Positions 17,696 to 27,400 of a stretch of DNA of 64,000 nucleotides are shown here, piece after piece. The DNA lies in the NCBI GenBank assembly GCA_046328525.1, contig JAXLWK010000003.1:1612001-1676000 (forward strand), read 5' to 3'. Every line of letters begins with the position of its first letter. The first letter of the stretch is position 1. Position numbers and translations under genes: made by a program. The DNA comes from JBDHWG01 sp046328525 (lineage in GTDB: Bacteria; Chloroflexota; Anaerolineae; Epilineales; JAHCIE01). The notes under the pieces were generated by a model. That model ran no database searches. It had not been told where the DNA came from and saw nothing but the letters and a program-made list of their open reading frames with translations.

Positions 17696-20107
17696 TTAGT
17701 CGTTCTTCCCTTGAGCGCGCCGCGCTGCCTCATCAATGATGGCCTGCGCGCCTTCCTGCGACACTTCGATGACGGGGTAACCGCTCTCCGGGTCATTCCC
17801 CGTGAAGACGGCCTGCACCTCTTGCCAGCTTAGCGCCGCAATCTGGCCGTATGTCGTCAGGCCCCGCGCCTGCAAGAGCCGCGCGTAGACCGGCCCCACG
17901 TCGGGGAGCTGCCGCAAGTCGTCCGCCGGCGGCGGCTCGGCGGCCAGCCCCTCGTCAGGCCCGGGCGCCATGACTTCGTGCGCCGCGGCCGCTGCCGCGA
18001 GTGGCGCTGCGGCTGCCGCCGCCTCTTCGGCGGCCAGCGCGTCGCCGGCCAAGGTCTCAGCGCCTTCTTCGTCGTCTTCCTTCAAGAAATGTGCCGCCGC
18101 TGCGCCGGCCGCGAGAGCGCCACCGGCCACGGCCGCCGCCCCCAGGCCGGCCGTCTCGTCGTCCCGCTGCGCCATCTCAAGCTCTTCCACCGTCGTGACG
18201 TCCACTTCGCCTTCCGCCACCTCAGGGACATCCTGCGTCGCCGCCGTCAGCGCATCCACGGTCGGAATCTCAGCGTACTCTTCCTCCGTCGCGCCCAGGC
18301 TCAGCTCATCCGCGCCCGGCTCGACCACGACGCCCAGCGCCTCGACCGACTCCTCGTCCGCCGACGCCTCCTCAGCGCCTTCGCCCTCGTCCGAGCGAGC
18401 CGCTGCCGCCGCGCCCGCCGCCAGGGCCGCGCCACCGACGACTGCCGCCGTGCCGAGAGAAGGTTCGACACCGCCTTCCGACGGCTCGTACCCTTCCTCC
18501 GTCGCGCCCAGGCTTAGCTCGTCCGCGCCCGGCTCCACGACAACGCCCAGCGCCTCGACCGACTCCTCGTCCGCCGACGCCTCCTCAGCGCCTTCGCCCT
18601 CGTCCGAGCGAGCCGCCGCCGCTGCGCCCGCTGCCAGGGCCGCGCCGCCGACAACCGCCGCCGCTGCGCCTGGATGGCCCTCACCGGCGGGAGTCTCTGC
18701 TTCGGCGCCCGCCTCGGTGGCTCCGGCCTCAGCGCCCTCGGCTTCGCCGCCCTCGCCCTCGTCACCATGCTTCGTCAGGAGATAGGCCCCCGCTGCGCCA
18801 GCGGCAAGGACGCCGCCCACCGCTGCGGCTGTTCCGAGGCCGCTCTTCCCATCGCCCTCGGCGTCTTCCGCCCCTTCGCTCGGTGCAGCCGCCTCCGGCT
18901 CGGCGGCTTCGGCCTCGGTGGGACGCGCCCAGACCGAGTCCGACTCGGCTGGCGCGGTCTCGGCTTCATGCTCACTGGCCGCGACGACTGCGCCGGCCGC
19001 CAGGGCCGCGCCGCCGGCCACCGCCGCCGCGCCCACCCCGGCTTCACCGGGACCGAGGGCCGCGGCCGCGCCGGGCGGGCCATACGGTGTCCACTCGCCG
19101 GGAGCCGCCGTCCCACCCGCGCTGGGCGCCGGACTGACCGGCGCCGCCTGCGGCTGGCGCGGCCAGGGGCGCGTGCCGAAGTACGTCAGGATCACAGCGC
19201 CGAGGCCCGGCAGGGTGAGAAGCCAGGAAACGACACCGCCGAGGCACGGGATTAGCCCCAACACCGCCGTCACCAGGCCCAGAATCACCACGCCCAGGGC
19301 GATCGCCCCATACGGGCTGCTCGCCCGGCCGCCACGCAAGCCGCTCAGGATAGCGCGGCCGACAATGAAGCTCGTGGCAAGCCAGCCGAACAGGATGCCC
19401 AGCAAGAACAGGATAATCAGGATGACTAGCGCGCCGAATCCCAGCAGCCCGATGCAGAACACCAGGACGAGCAGCGCTGACACGATAGACATGACGATGA
19501 TGACCAGGGGCGCGAGGAGCCACGTCAGGAAGCCAAGCCCCGACGTGCCGAACGGGCTGGCCGTGATGGCGTCGGCGACCCGGTTCAGCGGCCGGGGGAG
19601 GAGCGCCACGGCGAGCAGGCCGAGCAGCACCGTCAGCACGAGACCCGCCAATGCGCTCAGCAGCCAACCGAGGACGGAGCCGCCGCCGGTCGGGCCGGCG
19701 AGGGGCGCGGGCGGCACCAGGCCCTGCGGCGCGCCGCTGCCGACACTGCCACCGACGCGCGCGCCCGCCGCACGATTGACGTTGCCGCCGATGGTGTTGA
19801 CGCTGCCGGTCACGTTGGCCGAGTCGCGCAGGGTGATGTTGCCGCCCACCACGCTGAGATCACCCCGCACCGCGCCGCCGATGTCGGCATTACCGCCGAA
19901 CACGACGACGTTGCCGTTGATTGCGCCGCCGGCTTCCTCGACGAGATTGCCGCCGGCAACAATAAGGTCGCCCGAAATGGTCTCACCACTCCGGACGACC
20001 GTATTCCCTGTGACCACGCCGCCGCCGCGGCTCCCTTGCGCGAACACAGCGGGAGCCAGGGACAGGGCCAGGATGACGATGAGCAAGACGAGTCCTAGAC
20101 GCCGCAT
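17696..20107 (-). CDS. Bactofilin-like membrane protein with acidic repeats and C-terminal HhH domain
   Basis: An 803-residue protein starting at MRRLGLVLL (GGGAGG eight bases upstream) with a signal peptide ending near VFAQG. Residues 25-125 are short beta-helix repeats (SGDLIVAGGN, NGNVVVFGGN, RGDLSVVGGN) as in bactofilin or polymer-forming proteins. About seven membrane helices follow to residue 300. Residues 320-690 are Ala/Glu/Gly-rich low complexity and contain a tandem duplication with a 71-residue period (DNA 18281-18463 and 18494-18676). The last 70 residues form a helix-hairpin-helix domain (LPDVGPVYARLLQARGLTTY) of the DUF4332 kind. It lies downstream of an ECF sigma/anti-sigma pair and is probably its target. 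Function unknown; an envelope scaffold is my guess. Confidence 0.75.
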   Translation of the reverse strand: MRRLGLVLLIVILALSLAPAVFAQGSRGGGVVTGNTVVRSGETISGDLIVAGGNLVEEAGGAINGNVVVFGGNADIGGAVRGDLSVVGGNITLRDSANVTGSVNTIGGNVNRAAGARVGGSVGSGAPQGLVPPAPLAGPTGGGSVLGWLLSALAGLVLTVLLGLLAVALLPRPLNRVADAITASPFGTSGLGFLTWLLAPLVIIVMSIVSALLVLVFCIGLLGFGALVILIILFLLGILFGWLATSFIVGRAILSGLRGGRASSPYGAIALGVVILGLVTAVLGLIPCLGGVVSWLLTLPGLGAVILTYFGTRPWPRQPQAAPVSPAPSAGGTAAPGEWTPYGPPGAAAALGPGEAGVGAAAVAGGAALAAGAVVAASEHEAETAPAESDSVWARPTEAEAAEPEAAAPSEGAEDAEGDGKSGLGTAAAVGGVLAAGAAGAYLLTKHGDEGEGGEAEGAEAGATEAGAEAETPAGEGHPGAAAAVVGGAALAAGAAAAARSDEGEGAEEASADEESVEALGVVVEPGADELSLGATEEGYEPSEGGVEPSLGTAAVVGGAALAAGAAAAARSDEGEGAEEASADEESVEALGVVVEPGADELSLGATEEEYAEIPTVDALTAATQDVPEVAEGEVDVTTVEELEMAQRDDETAGLGAAAVAGGALAAGAAAAHFLKEDDEEGAETLAGDALAAEEAAAAAAPLAAAAAAHEVMAPGPDEGLAAEPPPADDLRQLPDVGPVYARLLQARGLTTYGQIAALSWQEVQAVFTGNDPESGYPVIEVSQEGAQAIIDEAARRAQGKND
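18281..18676. repeat. Tandem 213-bp in-frame duplication inside the bactofilin-like gene
   Basis: The stretch 18281-18463 recurs at 18494-18676 with only scattered third-base differences, an offset of exactly 213 bases (71 codons). Both copies encode the peptide blocks RSDEGEGAEEASADEE and ALGVVVEPGADELSLGATEE. The near identity suggests a recent duplication or conversion. Confidence 0.85.
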
Positions 20108-20242
20108 GGGGCTGCCCTCCCTCAATCAAGACTGCAAGGATAATCATGCAGGACCGGCGGGCGATACCGCCGGCCGGTCTCATTACCAGGGGTGGGGCAC
20201 GGCGCAGGACCCAGCCGTGGATGCGGGTCTCTCAGACCGCGG

Positions 20243-20791
20243 CTACGCTGCCTGCTCTATACCCCGAAAATGGAGACGGCCTAGAGCATACACCCACGCC
20301 GTCGCTAGGGCAAGTGTGACCAGGACGTAGCCCAGAATCAGGGGCAGCGGCAGAGCGAGCACGAGAGCTGCGCCCACCGATGGCAGGTTGACCGCCAGCT
20401 CGACGGCCCGATCGGCGATGGCCGGCGCCCCCAGGCCACCGCCAAGCTCCACCAGCCACGGCCAGACGGACTGCCACGCCAGCGCGAGCGCGAGCGACAC
20501 GAGGATGACACCCCCCATGAGCAAGACGATCCAGCCGGTGATCGCGCGCCAGGGCGACGAAACCGGCTGGCGGCGGTCGGCGACGCGATTCATGAGCCGC
20601 GCCGTGAAATCGGGCGGCGGCTGCGCCATCGGCACGTCGTCGAATAGCGTCGTCACCCGAGACAGGGCCGTCCAGCGCGCGCTGCACGCGCCGCACCCCA
20701 ACATGTGGGCGCCGACCGCCTGCCATTCCTCGTCCGACGCCAGGCCGTCGAGGTGAAGTGACATCAGCTCGCTAATTTGCTCGCACTGCAT
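20243..20791 (-). CDS. Zinc-finger anti-sigma factor
   Basis: A 182-residue protein starting at MQCEQISELMSLHLDG, with AAAGGA ten bases upstream. The anti-sigma zinc motif is HMLGCGAC (His-x3-Cys-x2-Cys). Two hydrophobic segments follow (about residues 82-108 and 135-160), so the protein crosses the membrane twice or has a hairpin. Its start lies 20 bases inside the 3' end of the ECF sigma gene, a coupling typical of sigma/anti-sigma pairs that keeps their amounts balanced. It should hold the sigma factor inactive at the membrane. Confidence 0.85.
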   Translation of the reverse strand: MQCEQISELMSLHLDGLASDEEWQAVGAHMLGCGACSARWTALSRVTTLFDDVPMAQPPPDFTARLMNRVADRRQPVSSPWRAITGWIVLLMGGVILVSLALALAWQSVWPWLVELGGGLGAPAIADRAVELAVNLPSVGAALVLALPLPLILGYVLVTLALATAWVYALGRLHFRGIEQAA

Positions 20792-21416
20792 GAATGGTGG
20801 GTCCTTTCTGCGCAAATCCGACCGCCTGGGTGTTCGGGCGAGCCGATGGCCGCTGCGCTGGCTGCTCGGCGGTATCCGTCTCGCCGATGCTGTCGGCCAG
20901 CATCAACCGCGCCCGATGCAGGCGCGACTTGATGGCGCTCACCGAACTGCCTGTCGCGTCGGCGATCTCCTCGTACGAAAGGTCATTCCAGTACCGCAGG
21001 ATCACGGCCAGGCGATACGCCGGCGGCAACTGCCGCAGGGCGTGCTGCAGAGTGCGCTCCTGCTCCGTCGCCAGCGCCACTTCCTCAGGCTCAGCCTCCG
21101 TCGCGGGCAAATCCCGCTCGCCCTCCTCGTCGTCCAGCGACTCCATGCCGCCGCGTCGGCGGCGGAGCTGGTCAATACAGTAGTGCGAGGCGATAGACAA
21201 AATCCACGACGAAAACTTGCGATCTGGCTCGTAGCTCGCCAGCCTGTCGTAGGCGCGAAGGAACGTCTCTTGAGCCGCGTCCTCCGCGTCTCCCCCATTC
21301 CCCAGCATCCGGTAGGCCAGGTTGAACACCGGCCCCTGGTAGGCGGCCACAAGGTTGGCAAAAGCAGCGTGGTTGCCGGCGATTGCCTGCTCCACCCACA
21401 CGCGCTCTTGGTCCAT
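20772..21416 (-). CDS. ECF RNA polymerase sigma factor (RpoE-like)
   Basis: A 214-residue sigma-70 family protein with AGGAGG eight bases before its ATG. Region 2: YQGPVFNLAYRMLGNGGDAEDAAQETFLRAY and SSWILSIASHYCIDQLRRRR. Region 4: LPPAYRLAVILRYWNDLSYEEIADATGSSVSAIKSRLHRARLML. This is the standard SigW/RpoE-type layout. The anti-sigma gene overlaps its 3' end, and the bactofilin-like membrane protein gene follows, pointing to an envelope-stress regulon. Confidence 0.93.
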   Translation of the reverse strand: MDQERVWVEQAIAGNHAAFANLVAAYQGPVFNLAYRMLGNGGDAEDAAQETFLRAYDRLASYEPDRKFSSWILSIASHYCIDQLRRRRGGMESLDDEEGERDLPATEAEPEEVALATEQERTLQHALRQLPPAYRLAVILRYWNDLSYEEIADATGSSVSAIKSRLHRARLMLADSIGETDTAEQPAQRPSARPNTQAVGFAQKGPTIHAVRAN

Positions 21417-21717
21417 CCGAAGCCCTCCTGTCTTCTTCTACGCAGAAATCCCGCCAAAGGTTGCAGGGCAGCCGCGCCTGCCGACGCCATTCAGCGTCCC
21501 CAGTATTGAACCACACTCCCCGCGCGGGCGGCCCACGCCCCCCCTACAGACTATCCCCGCCTGGCCCACGTCAAACCGACACGAATTCCGCGGAACCTGT
21601 CGGCCTCGGCGTGCGTCTCCTATATTATGACGCACGTCCGCCGCCGTCCGTACCATCCAATCGGAGCAGTTGCGGTCATACTTCTGACGCTGGCGAAACC
21701 GAAGACTCTACGCTAAA
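21417..21717. other. Divergent intergenic region, no gene seen
   Basis: About 300 bases separate the divergent sigma gene (minus) and pbpC (plus). I found no convincing open frame, RNA gene or strong hairpin. A TATATTAT-like AT-rich patch near 21620-21628 is the only promoter-like sequence and could serve either direction. Confidence 0.5.
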
Positions 21718-24282
21718 ATGCCCCTCATGCGCATACCCTTGGGACTTCGTGACAGACGGACGGCCCTCGCCCTCGCCCTCGCCCTCGGCGCGTCGGCGCT
21801 GGCCCTTGCCCTTGTCTGCCGCCCCCTCTTCGCCGACCTGCCTCCGCCGTCGGCGCTCACGGCCCGCGCCGCGCCGGCCGCGACGCGCATCACCGACCGC
21901 CAGGGGCAGCTGCTCGCCGAGGTGGTGGACCCGCGCCAGGGGCGGCGGACGCGCGTCCGCCTGGCCGAGCTGCCCCCCCACGTCACGAACGCCGTGCTGG
22001 CCGTGGAAGATGCCGGTTTCCGTAGCCACCCCGGTGTGGACGTCCGGGGCGTGGCGCGCGCCGTGGTCCAGGGCCTCCTGGCGCGCGAGGCGCAGTCGGG
22101 CGCGAGCACCATCACCCAACAGCTCGCCCGCGACGTTTTGATGTCGCCGGCGGAGCGGCAGCAGCGCACGCTGCTGCGTAAAGCGCGGGAGATGCTCCTG
22201 GCGCTGCGGCTGGAGCGCGCCTACGACAAAGACACGCTGCTCGAAACCTACCTGAACGAAGTCTACTTTGGGCAGCTCGCCTACGGCATGAACGCCGCCG
22301 CCCAGACCTATTTTGGCGTGCCGGCCCGCGACCTGGACCTGGCGCAGGCGGCGCTCCTCGCCGGATTGATCCAGGCGCCGGCCGCCTACAACCCCCTGGT
22401 CGTGCCGCAGGCGGCTCGCGCTCGGCAGCGCGACGTCCTGGCGCTCATGGTCAAGGACGGCATGCTCTCCCCTGACGAGGCGCAGATGGCGGCCGACGAG
22501 ACGCTGGAGTTCACGGGCGGCGGCCCGGCCTTCCGCGCCCCCCACTTCACGGTCTACGTCCGCAACCTCCTGGAACAGCGATACGGCGCGGATCTCGTCA
22601 ACGGCGGCGGCCTCCAGGTCACGACGACCCTCGCCCTGGACGTGCAGGAGATGGCGGAGGCGACGGCACGGCGCTACGTGGCGCAGCTCGGCGAGGCGCG
22701 GCCGAATGAGCCGGACCACCACGTCGGCGGGGCGGCTGTTGTCGCCCTCGACCCGCCGACCGGCCAGATTCTCGCCCTGGTCGGCAGCCCCGACTACTGG
22801 CAGGCGCGCGACGGCGCGGTCAACGTCGCCCTGGCGCAGCGCCAGCCCGGCTCCGCCATCAAGATCGTCACCTATGCGGCGGCGTTCGGCCGCGACCTGA
22901 CCCCGGCGACGGTCATCGCCGACGTCCCGACGAGCTTCCAGACCCAGGAGCGCGAACCCTACCTGCCGCGCAACTACGATGGGGTGTGGCACGGCCCGCT
23001 GACCCTGCGCCGCGCCCTGGCGACATCCTCCAACATGGTCGCCGTCAAGGTGTTGGATCACATCGGCCTGGACGCTTTCCGCGAGACGGCGCGCGCCCTC
23101 GGCCTCAACAGTTTTGACGAGCATCAAGGGCTGGCCCTCACCCTCGGCGCCGGCGAGGTGCGCCTGCTAGACCTGACCGCCGCCTACGCCACGTTCGCGG
23201 CGGAGGGGGTGTACCGCGCGCCCGTCGGCATCCTCGAGGTGCGCGATGCCGAGGGACGCAGCCTGGAGCGGTGGGAGCCGACAGCCGGCGTCCAGGCCGT
23301 CTCGCCCCAGGTCGCCTATCTGATCACCGACATCCTGGCTGACGACAGCGCCCGCATACCGGCCTTTGGCGAAGAGAGCGTCCTGCATCTGAGCCGCCCC
23401 GCCGCTGCCAAGACCGGCACGACGACGGACTTCCGCGACAACTGGACCCTCGGCTACACCCCCGACCTGGCCGTGGGCGTGTGGGTCGGCAATCCGGACG
23501 GCACGCCGATGGTGCGCACGTCTGGCATTACCGGCGCCGGCCCTATCTGGCACGATGTGATGGAGGCGGCGCACAACGGCGTGCCAATCCGTGACTTCCC
23601 GCAGCCGCCGGGCCTCGTCGCCGCCCAGATTTGCGAGACCTCTGGCCTCCTGGCGACAGCCCTGTGTCAGCGGCAACGGAGCGAGGTGTTCATCGCCGGC
23701 ACAGAGCCACGCGAGACCGACGACTCCTACGTCGCCCTCGCCGTGGACGAGCCAACCGGCCTGCTGGCCGCGCCCGGCTGCACCGGGCCGACCGTGGAGC
23801 GCGTCTTCCGACGTGTTCCGCCCGAAGCCCAGGACTGGGCCATCGCGGAGGATGTCGCCGTGCCGCCGACACGCTCGTGCGCCGAGGCGGAGGCGGCGCC
23901 AGGCCCGCCAGCGTTGCCGGCCCACCCGACAATGTGGAACAAGAACGCATCGCCCGACGTAGAGATAAGTAGCGCCCTGCTGTCCCTGGTCACGCCCGCC
24001 GCGAACGCCGAGTACGCTGTGACCGGCGAGTTGCCTGCGGCCTCGCAGCGCATCGAGATCCGCGCGCGCCTGGCGAGTCCGGCGACCGGCCGCGAACACG
24101 TCACGCTGCTGGTGGATGGGGCGCCGCTGGCGACGCTCGACGCGCCACCCTACCGGGCGCTCTGGCAAATCGGGCCGGGCGAACACGTCGCTCAGGCCGT
24201 GGCCGTTGACGACACTGGGCGGCCGATCGCCAGCGCCCAATCGCATTTCACGGTGCGCGCCGATGTCCCCTGGCCGCACTGA
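21718..24282 (+). CDS. pbpC: Penicillin-binding protein 1C (bifunctional transglycosylase/transpeptidase)
   Basis: An 854-residue class A PBP. An N-terminal membrane anchor (about residues 15-40) is followed by a GT51 transglycosylase domain with EDAGFRSHPGVD (catalytic Glu) and GASTITQQLARD. The transpeptidase domain has the serine motif SAIK (Ser379), SSN (437-439) and KTGTT (from Lys565). The last 100 residues are an Ig-like BiPBP_C domain, which marks the PbpC subgroup. It polymerises and cross-links peptidoglycan outside the membrane. An ATG nine bases downstream is an equally possible start; neither has a clear ribosome site. The alpha-2-macroglobulin gene follows after 137 bases, the same pairing as pbpC-yfhM in Escherichia coli. 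Confidence 0.93.
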   Translation: MPLMRIPLGLRDRRTALALALALGASALALALVCRPLFADLPPPSALTARAAPAATRITDRQGQLLAEVVDPRQGRRTRVRLAELPPHVTNAVLAVEDAGFRSHPGVDVRGVARAVVQGLLAREAQSGASTITQQLARDVLMSPAERQQRTLLRKAREMLLALRLERAYDKDTLLETYLNEVYFGQLAYGMNAAAQTYFGVPARDLDLAQAALLAGLIQAPAAYNPLVVPQAARARQRDVLALMVKDGMLSPDEAQMAADETLEFTGGGPAFRAPHFTVYVRNLLEQRYGADLVNGGGLQVTTTLALDVQEMAEATARRYVAQLGEARPNEPDHHVGGAAVVALDPPTGQILALVGSPDYWQARDGAVNVALAQRQPGSAIKIVTYAAAFGRDLTPATVIADVPTSFQTQEREPYLPRNYDGVWHGPLTLRRALATSSNMVAVKVLDHIGLDAFRETARALGLNSFDEHQGLALTLGAGEVRLLDLTAAYATFAAEGVYRAPVGILEVRDAEGRSLERWEPTAGVQAVSPQVAYLITDILADDSARIPAFGEESVLHLSRPAAAKTGTTTDFRDNWTLGYTPDLAVGVWVGNPDGTPMVRTSGITGAGPIWHDVMEAAHNGVPIRDFPQPPGLVAAQICETSGLLATALCQRQRSEVFIAGTEPRETDDSYVALAVDEPTGLLAAPGCTGPTVERVFRRVPPEAQDWAIAEDVAVPPTRSCAEAEAAPGPPALPAHPTMWNKNASPDVEISSALLSLVTPAANAEYAVTGELPAASQRIEIRARLASPATGREHVTLLVDGAPLATLDAPPYRALWQIGPGEHVAQAVAVDDTGRPIASAQSHFTVRADVPWPH

Positions 24283-24318
24283 CATCAGGTGTATTCGGTC
24301 CGGCATCCCGCTGAAAGG

Positions 24319-24392
24319 AACGCAAAGGCGCAGAGACGCAAAGGAAGACGGGAGACTCATCTTTCCCCATTGCGTCTCTGCGCCCTCGCGTT
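24319..24392. repeat. Inverted repeat between pbpC and the macroglobulin gene
   Basis: Arms 24319-24341 and 24370-24392 (23 bases, two mismatches) pair around a 28-base spacer; the core is GGCGCAGAGACGCAA. It is an intergenic repeat of a type found in many unrelated bacteria. It could act as a partial terminator or mRNA-stability stem inside the pair. Confidence 0.7.
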
Positions 24393-24419
24393 GCCAAGCT
24401 GTTTTTTGGGGAGTTTCGT

Positions 24420-27400
24420 ATGTTCGCTGCTAGTTCGCCGAAGCAGTACCTCACATGGTTGCTTCCCATCGCCCTGGTCCTGATGAGCGCAGCGGGCTGC
24501 CGCGCGCAGACGCCGGAGCCGCCTACCACGCCGGTGGCGGCCGGCCCCACGGCCGCCGCGCCCCAAGCCGGCCCCACGTCCGCACCTGCCGCCGCCGCGC
24601 CCACGGTGGCCCCCACCGCCGATGGCTCGGCCGTGCGCGCCCGCCCCACGCCGGGCAAGATCGCCGGGCTGGGCGCGGCTAGCTTCGCCCGCAGCGCCGA
24701 GGGGCTGAAAGTCGTCTCGACGCAGCCGAAGAGCGACGCGACCGGCGTGCCTATCGCCGGCGACGGCAGCCGCATCGTGGTGCAGTTCGACCGCCCGGTC
24801 GCGCCCCTGACCAGCGTCACCGGCCAGTCGGCGCTCCCCGCGCCGCTGTCCCTCAACCCGCCGGCCCAGGGCAAGGGCGAGTGGCTGAACACCTCCACGT
24901 ATGTCTTCCGCCCGGACGCCCTCCTGCCGTCCACGCGCTACATCGCGACGGTCGCGCCGCTCCAGGACCTCGTCGGCACGAAGCTCGACGCGCCCCTGAC
25001 GTTCAACTTCACGACCGTCTATCCCGGCGTCGCCCGCAGCGGCCCGCCCGACAACGCGAAGTTTGTCAGCGCCACGCAGCCCATCACCGTCACCTTCAAC
25101 CAGCCGATGAATCAGGCCCAGGCCCAGAACGGCTTCAGCCTGACCCCGAAGGGCGGCGGGGCAGTGGCGGGCGACTTCGCCTGGAGCGGCGCGACCATGA
25201 CCTTCAAGCCGCGCCAGCCCCTCGCCCGCGACACGGTTTACACCGCCGAGATCGGGGCCGGTGTCGCGGACGCCCAGAATAAGGAGACGACGAAAGCCGC
25301 GACAATGTGGACGTTCCAGACGGCCCCCGCGCCCGGCCTGTTGAGCAGCACGCCCGCCAACGGCGCGCAGGCCTCCCGCGACATCCTCAACGGATTGCAG
25401 CTCTCCTTCGCGTCGCCCATGGACCGCGACGCGCTCAGGGTGACAGTCGCGCCGACGATCACGAACCAGACCGTGGCCTGGGAGGATGAGTCCAACACGA
25501 AAGCCCGTGTCTACGGCAGCTGGCAGCCGTCCACCGCATACACCGTCACCCTGGGCAGCCCGTCCAGGACCCGCGACGGGGAGGCGCTCGGCAAGGACAT
25601 CGTCCTGCGCTTCAGCAGCGCCCCCCTCGATGGGCGGTTCAACCTGGGCGTGCCGGCCCCGATGGCGATGTATGACGCCAACCGCCCGCCGACCCTGGGC
25701 GCTGCCGTCGTCAACGTCAAGGACCTGATCTTCGACCTATACAGCCTTCCGGCGGCCGACGTCCTCTCGTTCATCGGTCCGGACGCTTACCAGCAGTATG
25801 AGAAGTTTCAGCCGGCGGCCAGCCGCCGCGTGCGGCCCGCCTGGACTGTCAGCGCCAACCCGCCGCTGGACAAGTCCACCGTCGTGACCACGACCCTGAC
25901 CACGGACGGCAAGATCGCGCCGGGCGCGTACTACCTGCGCGTCGCGTCGCCCCAAGTGAAAGGCACGCCCGACCGCCACGTCCTCATCGTCTCCGACGTC
26001 AACCTGCTCCTGAAGCGCACTGACAGCGAAGCTCTGGTGTGGGCGACCGACCTCAAGACCGGGCAGCCGGTCTCCGGCCTGCCGATCACCGTCTATGGCT
26101 TCAACCGCCAGCCCCTCGGCCAGGGGACAACGGACGGCGACGGTCTGCTGCGGGTCAAGTTCCCCAAGCTGGAGGACCCCTACCTGCCCATCTACGCCCT
26201 CGCCGAGCGGAGCGGGCAGGTGGTCGGGGCCGTCGGCGGCGACTGGAACGAGGGCATCAACCCGTTTGATTACAACCTGGAAGGCGCCCTGTCGCAGCCC
26301 GACTACTACGCCACCCTGTACACCGACCGACCCCTGTACCGCCCCGGCCAGACGGCGCACTTCAAGGGCATCCTGCGCGGCGGGCGCGACGGCGCGTACA
26401 CCATCCCGCCGCTGCAAAGTGTGTCTATCACGGCGCGCGATGCGCTAGGGCACGAGATCCTCAAGACAGACGCGCCGCTCTCCGCCTATGGGACGTTCAG
26501 CGGCGATATTCCTCTCGCCCCGGCAGCGCCCCTGGGCTACTACTCCATCTCGATGGACATCCCACTGCCGCCGACGGCGAATAACCCGAAGCCCGTCTAC
26601 AGCTCGTCGGCGTCGTTCCAGGTGTCCGAGTACCGCAAACCTGAGTTCGAGATCGCCGTCAAGACGGACAAGTCGGGTTATGTCAACGGCGAGACCATCA
26701 ACGTCACCGCCGACGGCGCGTATTTCTTCGGCGGCCCCGTCGCCAACGCCAAAGCGAAGTGGCGCTTGCTGGCCGACGACTACTTCTTTACGCCGCCGGA
26801 CTCGGTCAAAGGCGCGTGGGACTTTGCCGACTTCGACGTCGTGCAGGACCGCAGCAAGCGGCGGCCCGGCGAGGTGATCCGCGAAGGATCGGGGACAACG
26901 GACTCCCAGGGCCGGCTGACGTTCCAGATGTCCCAGGGCCTCGGCGACGTGCCCATCAGCCAGAACTACACCATCGAGGTCGAGCTGACCGACGTGAACG
27001 GGCAGAGCGTCACCTCGCGCACCGTCGTGCCACTGCACAAGGCCAACTTCTACATCGGCGTCGCGCCGCAACAATACATCGGCCTCGCCCGGCAAGAGCA
27101 GAGGGTGAACCTCATCGCCCTCGACACGCAGGGCATCTCCGTCACCAACCAGGCCCTCACCGTCAACGTGTTCCGACGCGAGTGGTACACGACGCGGCAG
27201 AAGGAGAGCGACGGCCGATTCTACCTCACCTCGGTCTACACCGACACACGAGTCGTCAGCCTCAACACGACGACCGACGGCCAGGGCAAGGCTAGCGTCA
27301 CCTACACGCCGCCGCAGGCCGGCAGCTACCGCATCGTCGCCGAGGGCAAGGACAGCGCCGGCAACACCGCCCGCAGCGCCACCTATCAGTGGGTCGCGGG

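Noticed and set aside
16186..17796. 536-codon minus-strand frame opposite polX
   Set aside because: Antisense shadow of polX, whose domains and active sites are intact.
21676..23127. 483-codon minus-strand frame opposite pbpC
   Set aside because: Antisense to all the transglycosylase motifs; no domain and skewed composition.
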